From Beijerinckia sp. 28-YEA-48 (GTDB lineage Bacteria > Pseudomonadota > Alphaproteobacteria > Rhizobiales > Beijerinckiaceae), in contig NZ_FNSI01000001.1 in assembly GCF_900104955.1 (NCBI RefSeq), positions 4,002,001-4,066,000 of the forward strand: a DNA stretch of 64,000 nt. The letters are read 5' to 3'. The notes beneath the pieces were generated by a model, which had not been told where the DNA came from, did not search any database, and saw nothing but the letters and a program-made list of their open reading frames with translations. Numbering within the stretch: the first letter of the stretch is position 1; each line of letters begins with the position of its first letter. Below are positions 58,812 through 64,000 of this stretch, piece by piece. The position numbers and the translations under genes were made by a program.

Positions 58812-59162
58812 ATGCCCCTGTACCTAGCGCCCCCGATGCTTCCACCGATCGAGCACCATCTGGTTCTGAGCGCGGCTCCGTCCGTAACCATCACATCCCA
58901 TTCCGCGAATGGCCCCAACGCCAAGCCTGACATATGCATGGTTCTCGCAGGAACTCTTTTCTGCGTCGCATCAACGGCAGACTCCTCTTCGGGCGGACGA
59001 GGAAACGGGAACGGAAATGGAAATACCGGCAACGGAAACGGCAATGGTAATTCTGGAAACCACAACGGCAACGGAAACGTAGGCGACAGGAATGGCAACC
59101 TGAACACCACCGATGGTAACGGCAACAATCAGATTGGCTCCGGGAGGGGAAACAACAACTAG
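58812..59162 (+). CDS. Asn-Gly repeat protein 3, N-terminus atypical
   Basis: 116 residues from the ATG at 58812 (TTAGGAG upstream). The first ~40 residues do not form a normal signal peptide; a hydrophobic ICMVLAGTLFCVASTADSSS follows, so the true start may be the in-frame ATG at 58938. The last ~55 residues are NGNGN repeats (GRGNGNGNGNTGNGNGNGNS) ending GSGRGNNN, without the aromatic end of the others. It may be a degenerate or fused copy. Confidence 0.6.
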   Translation: MPLYLAPPMLPPIEHHLVLSAAPSVTITSHSANGPNAKPDICMVLAGTLFCVASTADSSSGGRGNGNGNGNTGNGNGNGNSGNHNGNGNVGDRNGNLNTTDGNGNNQIGSGRGNNN

Positions 59163-59197
59163 GCGGCTCACATCAAGACAAAGAACAGGAGCGTCAT

Positions 59198-59716
59198 ATG
59201 AACAGGATGGTATCTGCTTCGATCGCTATGATGTGTTTCGCTCTTCCGGCGCCCGCCCAGTCAGAACCCGGACGCCATCACCAGCATCAAGCAGGTGGAT
59301 TCTACCGGGCGCCGGTGGTCGCAACGTTCAGTTTTGGCAGCGGCGGAATGTCGAGCCTCAATACCGGAATCAATGATATCGGCGCCTTCAATTCAGGCAA
59401 CAACGATATTGGCTACTTCAATACGGGCAATAACGATATTGGAGCCTTCAATTCAGGCAATAATGACATCGGCTTCTTCAACGGTGGCAACAACAATATC
59501 GGATCATTTAATGGCTTTGGGAATACCGGAACCAACAATGGCAATAATAACATCGGTTCCTTCAATGGATCCTTCAACAGCGGGTCCAATAACGGAAATG
59601 GCAATATTGGATCCTTCAACGGAAATTTTAACGGCGGTAGCTACAACGGAAATCTCAACATCGGATATTTCAACGGGAACTATAACGGAAACCGCTCATT
59701 GTTCGGGCTAAAATGA
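59198..59716 (+). CDS. secreted Asn-Gly repeat protein 4 with decapeptide repeats
   Basis: 172 residues (AGGAG upstream). Signal peptide MVSASIAMMCFALPAPAQ. After a His/Gln-rich stretch, residues ~53-106 are regular 10-residue units: GINDIGAFNS, GNNDIGYFNT, GNNDIGAFNS, GNNDIGFFNG, GNNNIGSFNG. This N-x-G-x-x-N-x-G pattern is that of the pentapeptide_2/MPTR repeats of mycobacterial PPE proteins. The remainder has longer NGNGN variants and ends NGNRSLFGLK. Its function is unknown; a solenoid surface protein is likely. Confidence 0.78.
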   Translation: MNRMVSASIAMMCFALPAPAQSEPGRHHQHQAGGFYRAPVVATFSFGSGGMSSLNTGINDIGAFNSGNNDIGYFNTGNNDIGAFNSGNNDIGFFNGGNNNIGSFNGFGNTGTNNGNNNIGSFNGSFNSGSNNGNGNIGSFNGNFNGGSYNGNLNIGYFNGNYNGNRSLFGLK

Positions 59717-59758
59717 TTGATGCTACTATTAAATTTTAAGCTGTTGTTAGCCCGGTTT

Positions 59759-59788
59759 GGGAAACGGCGTGACTTCATGCCGTTTCCC
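59759..59788. terminator. convergent terminator hairpin
   Basis: GGGAAACGGC pairs with GCCGTTTCCC around a 10-nt loop, 42 bp past the fourth Asn-Gly gene and overlapping the end of the convergent hydrolase gene. No long T-run. Confidence 0.6.
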
Positions 59789-60434
59789 GGCCGCCCTGAT
59801 CGATGAGAGCCTTCGACCAAACCGCGACGCGATCGGTCATCGTGCGCAAGTGATCGGCGACGGTGAAGCCGGAGATGGCTTTCCGCGGCTTCAGATCATG
59901 GTCGCCATCCTCAAGCCAGAGAATCTCGATCGCCTTCGAGAGTTCATAGGTCGCGACTTCCTCGCGCGTACCGAAAGGATCGCGCGTTCCCTGAACGATC
60001 AGCGCCGGTGTGCTGAGATCGGCGAGATGGGCGGTGCGCAACTGATGCGGCTTGTCGATCGGATGAAAAGGATAGCCCAAGCACAACAGGCCTGAGATCT
60101 GCCGGGACGCGTGAAGCGGATCGGCGATCATGCTGGCGACGCGGCCGCCCATCGACTTCCCGCCAATGACGAGGGGCCCGTCTGCACCGAGCGCATCGAT
60201 CGCGGCGATATATTCGGACATCAATGCTTCAGCGCGCGGCGGCGGGCGCTTGGCCGCCGCGCTCCGCCGAGCCGCCATATATCCAAACTCAAACCGGGCG
60301 ATCCTTAAGCCAGCCGCGCCGAGCATCGCCGCTATGGCGTTAAGGGCCGCGGAATCCATCGGCGCCCCAGCGCCATGGGCCAGAAGAATGGTCAGCTTCG
60401 CGTCACGCGGGCCATCGAACAGAAAATGCGTCAT
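59775..60434 (-). CDS. alpha/beta hydrolase (KANL3/Tex30-like)
   Basis: 219 residues. LTILLAHGAGAPMDS gives the oxyanion loop, LVIGGKSMGGRVASMIAD the GKSMGG nucleophile elbow, then IVQGTRDPFGTREEV (acid) and EDGDHDLKPRK (His). The order and the KSMGG form are typical of the KANL3/Tex30 group of dienelactone-hydrolase-like proteins. Substrate unknown. Confidence 0.88.
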   Translation of the reverse strand: MTHFLFDGPRDAKLTILLAHGAGAPMDSAALNAIAAMLGAAGLRIARFEFGYMAARRSAAAKRPPPRAEALMSEYIAAIDALGADGPLVIGGKSMGGRVASMIADPLHASRQISGLLCLGYPFHPIDKPHQLRTAHLADLSTPALIVQGTRDPFGTREEVATYELSKAIEILWLEDGDHDLKPRKAISGFTVADHLRTMTDRVAVWSKALIDQGGRETA

Positions 60435-60601
60435 CGATCCCGTCTCTCACCTACCCCGAATACCAGCTAGCGCATCGGAGGCCCGCTTGGGCCACCCGCA
60501 CAATCCTACACCATTCCAGCTGGCGACAGCACCCAGATGATTTGCGGTCAACCGGACCGCCCCATCTCGCAACTGGGCGCGGTCCGTCGTCAGATGAGAT
60601 G

Positions 60602-61462
60602 CTACTTCGTGTAAATGAAGAAGCCGCGTCCGGTCTTGCGGCCCAGATAGCCGGCATCGCACATCTGCTTCAGCAGTGGGCTTGGGCGATACTTGGGATC
60701 GTCGAAGCCATTGTACAATGTATCCATGATGTTGCGCACGACATCGAGGCCGATGAGATCGGCAAGCGCCAACGGACCCATTGGCTGATTCGTACCAAGC
60801 TTCATCATCACGTCGACATCCTCGGGCGTCGCGACGCCTTCATGCACGCAATTGATGGCTTCATTGATCATCGGCACGAGCACGCGGTTGACCACGAAGC
60901 CGTAGCTGTCCTTCGAGACGCGCGCCGTCTTGCCCAGCGTCTCGGTCAGGCTGACGATCGTGTCGTTGGTGGCATCGCTGGTCTGCAGAGCGCGGATGAC
61001 CTCGACCAGCTGCATCAGCGGCACGGGATTGAAGAAATGCATGCCAATGACGCGGCTAGGATCTTTCGAGGCAGCCGCCAAGCGCGTCACCGAAATCGAC
61101 GACGTGTTGGTGGCGAAAATCGCGTTGTCCCCGCAGATCGTGTCGAGTTCGCGAATGAGAGCGGCTTTGATTTCGTAGTTCTCCACCACGGCTTCGACGA
61201 CGACCGCGCAATCGGCCAATGCGGCAGCTTCGGTTGTCGGCGTGATCCGGGCCAGAACAGCGTCACGCTCCCCAGCGCTCAGTTTTTCCTTCGCCACCAG
61301 GCGACCCAGGCTATCGGAGATCGCCGCCATGCCACGGTCGAGAAACTCCGGCTTCAGATCCCGCAGGGTGACCGGATGACCGGCGGCGGCAAAGAGTTGC
61401 GCAATTCCATTGCCCATGGTGCCAGCGCCAACGACGCCAATGCGGGATTTGTCTGTCGACAT
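60602..61462 (-). CDS. 3-hydroxybutyryl-CoA dehydrogenase
   Basis: 286 residues from the ATG at 61462. IGVVGAGTMGNGIAQLFAAA is the NAD-binding GxGxxG; VVVEAVVENYEIK, FATNTSSISVTRLA and GMHFFNPVPLMQLVEVI with the catalytic His, then KDSYGFVVNRVLVPMINEAI define the family. It interconverts 3-hydroxybutyryl-CoA and acetoacetyl-CoA. The neighbouring DUF3141 protein is of the PHA-synthase-related group, so polyhydroxyalkanoate metabolism is a fitting context. Confidence 0.94.
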   Translation of the reverse strand: MSTDKSRIGVVGAGTMGNGIAQLFAAAGHPVTLRDLKPEFLDRGMAAISDSLGRLVAKEKLSAGERDAVLARITPTTEAAALADCAVVVEAVVENYEIKAALIRELDTICGDNAIFATNTSSISVTRLAAASKDPSRVIGMHFFNPVPLMQLVEVIRALQTSDATNDTIVSLTETLGKTARVSKDSYGFVVNRVLVPMINEAINCVHEGVATPEDVDVMMKLGTNQPMGPLALADLIGLDVVRNIMDTLYNGFDDPKYRPSPLLKQMCDAGYLGRKTGRGFFIYTK

Positions 61463-61716
61463 GAGATTTCCTTCTGAGAACGGTCCATCGCCTGCATACG
61501 GTACAAAGCTGTCGCGAGCACCCATTTTTCACGCTCATTTTTCAGGTCGATGACAGGCCATTCGCCCCGTCATTGGCCCTGCGGCCTTGGCCGCCCCCTT
61601 CATCGCCGTGTCATTTGAGCCACCGATATTGCCTCGTAATGCGGACGCATCGGGCTCCTCATCATTGTTATCCGATGCACCGATAGCCGATCAGCGGCGG
61701 CAACGCCGGCTGCGCC

Positions 61717-64000
61717 ATGATTGGAAAAGCAATGAGCTTCAAAACCGTAAATGACGTGGTCACCGCCAATCTCGAGAGTGCCGCCGTTCTGTCGCGCTTG
61801 TGGGCCCATCACGCGCAGGCGATCGCACGCACGCAGCAGATATTCTTGAACGATAGCGCCACCAAAGCGAAGACCTTGTTCAGTCTCGCCCCGAACGTGA
61901 ACCTGTGGGCGGCCTGGGCAGAGTACGCAACCGATGCGGCGCAACGCGCGATCCTCGTCCTGGATACCCTGCGCCAACGCGGCAATGCCTTCAACGAACA
62001 TAGCGACGGCAATATCCCACCCGTTCTCGACTTCGACTATGAACTGGTGCTCGATGGCCGTTCGCTGCCACGGCCGGTCAATTATTCGCTCGTCGTGATC
62101 ACGCCGCCCGCCGGCGTCTCGATCGATCCCAAACGCCGGCCCTTCATGATCGTCGATCCGCGCGCCGGCCATGGCGCCGGCATTGGCGGCTTCAAGCCGG
62201 AGAGCCAGGTCGGCGATGCTTTCGAACACGGCCATGCGGTCTATTTCGTCATCTTCCGGCAATGGCCGGAACCGGGACAAACCCTCGCCGACGTGCGCGA
62301 GGCCGAAGCCGCCTTCCTCGACGAGATCCGCCGCCGCCATCCCGATGTCGAGAAGCCGGTCGTCATCGGCAATTGCCAGGGCGGCTGGGGTTGTATGCTG
62401 CTCGCCGCCGCGCATCCCGACAAAGTCGGACCGATCGCGATCAACGGCGCGCCGATGGCCTATTGGGGCGGCACAGCCGGCAAGAATCCGATGCGTTACA
62501 CCGGCGGGCGCGTCGGCGGCGTCTGGCCCGCTCTGCTGATGGCCGATCTCGGCAACGGGGTGTTCGACGGATCGCTGCTGGTGCAGAATTTCGAGGCGCT
62601 GAATCCAGCCAATACCTATTGGAAGAAGCTCTACGCCCTCTACGCCAAAGTCGATACCGAGACCGAACGCTTCCTGGAATTCGAGCGCTGGTGGAGCGGC
62701 TTCTTCATGATGAACGAGGAAGAAATCCGCTGGATCGTCGAGAACCTGTTTGTCGGCAATCGGCTGGCCCATGGCCAGGCCTATTTCGGCGACGAGCGCA
62801 TCGACTTGAAGGCCATCCGCTCTCCGATCGTCGTCTTCGCCTCGCATGGCGACAATATCACGCCGCCGCAGCAAGCCCTGAACTGGATCGCCGATACGTT
62901 TCATGACGTCAGCGAGATCAAGGCGCGCGGCCAACGTATCGTCTATCTGCTGCACGACTCGATCGGCCATCTCGGCATTTTCGTCTCGGCCAAGATCGCC
63001 GGGCGCGAGCATGAGGCGATCACAGATACGATGCGAGCAATCGAGGCGCTGCCGCCTGGGCTCTACGAAATGGAATTGGAGCAAGGCGAAGACCGGCTGC
63101 ACATCAAATTCGCGCCGCGTTCGGTCGACGACATCCTGAAGCTCGATGACGGTCGGCAAGACGAGGAAATGTTCGCGGCGGTGGCCAGGATCTCGGAGGT
63201 CGGCGCGACGGCTTACGAAAACCTGTTGCGCCCCTTCGTCCGCGCCCTGGTCAATGACGACACGGCGAAGCTGTTCTTTCGCACGCGACCCATGCGGCTG
63301 GAACGCTCCCTGCTCTCCGACAAGAACCCCTTGCTGGCGCCGGTGAAGGCGCTCGCAGAACAAGTCCGCGTCCATCGCCAGTCGGTCAAAGCCGATAATC
63401 CGTTCCTCGCCCTGGAACATCTGATGTCGGACACGATCGAGCACAGCCTGAACGTCTATCGCGATATCCGCGACGCGGAGGTTGAGTTGTCTTTTCACGC
63501 GATCTACGGTTCGCTGCCGATGCAGCTGATCGGCCAGCAAGAGATCGCCGGGCGCGCCCAGGCGAGCACCGAGAACCTGCTGATGCTGCCGGATGTGCGC
63601 GGCGCTCTCGCCAATATCGAGACTGGCGGTGAGGCCGAGGGCATGATCCGCATGCTCGAACTTCTCTCCGAAGCGCGCGGCTATATCCGCCGCTCGCGGC
63701 TGGAGCGCGAATTGCAGCTCTTTGCGACGGAGGAACCCTTCGCCGCGATGAGCGAGGATAAGCGCGCCAAGCTCATCTATGAGCAAGCCCTGATCGTGCG
63801 GTTCGCGCCGGAGCGCGCCAAAGCCAGCTTGCCGCAACTGCTGAACACGGCCGAGGAACGGGAACGGACGCTTGATCTGGTGATGCGGATCGCCGGCCCC
63901 GTCGAGACCATGCATCCGCAGGCGTTGGCGCTCTATCGCGAATTCGAAGCGATGCTCGGTCGCCGCCTGGAAAGCACCGCGACGACTGGTGACGCCGAGC
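61717..64000 (+). CDS. DUF3141 protein (PHA-synthase-like alpha/beta hydrolase), 3' end outside window
   Basis: 761 codons are visible from ATG 61717 (a second in-frame ATG at 61732); the frame is open at the window end. The alpha/beta hydrolase part has IDPKRRPFMIVDPRAGHGAG, the nucleophile-like elbow VVIGNCQGGWGCMLLAAAHP (Cys in place of Ser, as in PHA synthases), and IVVFASHGDNITPPQQALN with SIGHLGIFVSAKIAGREHEA for acid and His. A long helical C-terminal half follows. A 771-codon open frame on the other strand is antisense. Role in PHA metabolism is by family resemblance only. Confidence 0.88.
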   Translation, partial: MIGKAMSFKTVNDVVTANLESAAVLSRLWAHHAQAIARTQQIFLNDSATKAKTLFSLAPNVNLWAAWAEYATDAAQRAILVLDTLRQRGNAFNEHSDGNIPPVLDFDYELVLDGRSLPRPVNYSLVVITPPAGVSIDPKRRPFMIVDPRAGHGAGIGGFKPESQVGDAFEHGHAVYFVIFRQWPEPGQTLADVREAEAAFLDEIRRRHPDVEKPVVIGNCQGGWGCMLLAAAHPDKVGPIAINGAPMAYWGGTAGKNPMRYTGGRVGGVWPALLMADLGNGVFDGSLLVQNFEALNPANTYWKKLYALYAKVDTETERFLEFERWWSGFFMMNEEEIRWIVENLFVGNRLAHGQAYFGDERIDLKAIRSPIVVFASHGDNITPPQQALNWIADTFHDVSEIKARGQRIVYLLHDSIGHLGIFVSAKIAGREHEAITDTMRAIEALPPGLYEMELEQGEDRLHIKFAPRSVDDILKLDDGRQDEEMFAAVARISEVGATAYENLLRPFVRALVNDDTAKLFFRTRPMRLERSLLSDKNPLLAPVKALAEQVRVHRQSVKADNPFLALEHLMSDTIEHSLNVYRDIRDAEVELSFHAIYGSLPMQLIGQQEIAGRAQASTENLLMLPDVRGALANIETGGEAEGMIRMLELLSEARGYIRRSRLERELQLFATEEPFAAMSEDKRAKLIYEQALIVRFAPERAKASLPQLLNTAEERERTLDLVMRIAGPVETMHPQALALYREFEAMLGRRLESTATTGDAE

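Noticed and set aside
57840..59700. Short repeated DNA that looks like a CRISPR or satellite array
   Set aside because: The repeats follow codon phase, lie inside signal-peptide-bearing frames and have no constant repeat with unique spacers.
61600..63915. 771-codon open frame on the minus strand
   Set aside because: It is antisense to the DUF3141 gene; the plus-strand frame has clear family motifs, whereas the minus translation is Arg/Gln/Asp-rich without any.

Overview
The window is high-GC DNA of an alphaproteobacterium, most likely of the order Hyphomicrobiales (Rhizobiales). This rests on gene content: two tripartite-tricarboxylate (Bug/TctC-type) solute-binding proteins tied to hydrolases, a DUF3141 protein beside a 3-hydroxybutyryl-CoA dehydrogenase, LVIVD and DipZ-like proteins, and a tRNA-Ser island with rhizobial-type small genes. 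The species cannot be named from the sequence.

Layout. 1-7458: chromosomal genes: the tail of a ketopantoate reductase gene, a leftward catabolic set (SnoaL-like protein, two amidohydrolases, TctC-type binding protein) with a LysR regulator nearby, msrA and small membrane proteins. 7720-7809: tRNA-Ser(GGA). 7796-37639: a ~29.8 kb integrated element inserted at the 3' end of that tRNA, bounded by a 14-bp direct repeat, with a P4-type integrase at its right end. 37846-39441: a restriction endonuclease and two gene remnants. 39569-50917: metabolic genes (hydrolase plus TctC, LVIVD protein, DipZ plus exported MsrA, two aldehyde dehydrogenases, a ModA-like and a ModE-like protein, an epimerase). 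51195-57550: LuxR-type regulator, MacAB-type efflux genes and a KdpDE-like two-component pair. 57764-59716: four consecutive genes for Asn/Gly-repeat proteins. 59775-64000: alpha/beta hydrolase, 3-hydroxybutyryl-CoA dehydrogenase and a DUF3141 protein that runs off the end.

The element is not a complete prophage: I see no terminase, portal, capsid or tail-tube gene. It carries an integration module (integrase, AlpA-like excisionase and an unknown gene coupled to the integrase), a replication-like module (DUF3987 protein and partners), two leftward operons of tiny overlapping genes each facing a divergent XRE regulator, a Fic gene with a coupled small gene, a 768-residue tyrosine-recombinase-like protein, an exported nuclease, three beta-helix/tailspike-like proteins, and two surface-sugar-type enzymes (polysaccharide pyruvyl transferase, FkbM methyltransferase). 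Decayed phage-like sequence remains at 25640-26036. It fits a phage satellite or a reduced prophage specialised in surface polysaccharides.

The most unusual items are: (1) the four-gene Asn-Gly repeat cluster, whose last member carries a decapeptide repeat like mycobacterial PPE-MPTR proteins; (2) a CTGAC-based repeat present both in a non-coding stretch (14509-14602) and inside the gene next to the DUF3987 gene (32283-32500), a possible set of replication iterons; (3) paired TCCACAC repeats with identical 12-bp spacing near both ends of the element, likely integrase arm sites; (4) two matching TTATATM-N6-KATATAA inverted repeats upstream of two paralogous aldehyde dehydrogenases, near a ModE-like regulator gene.
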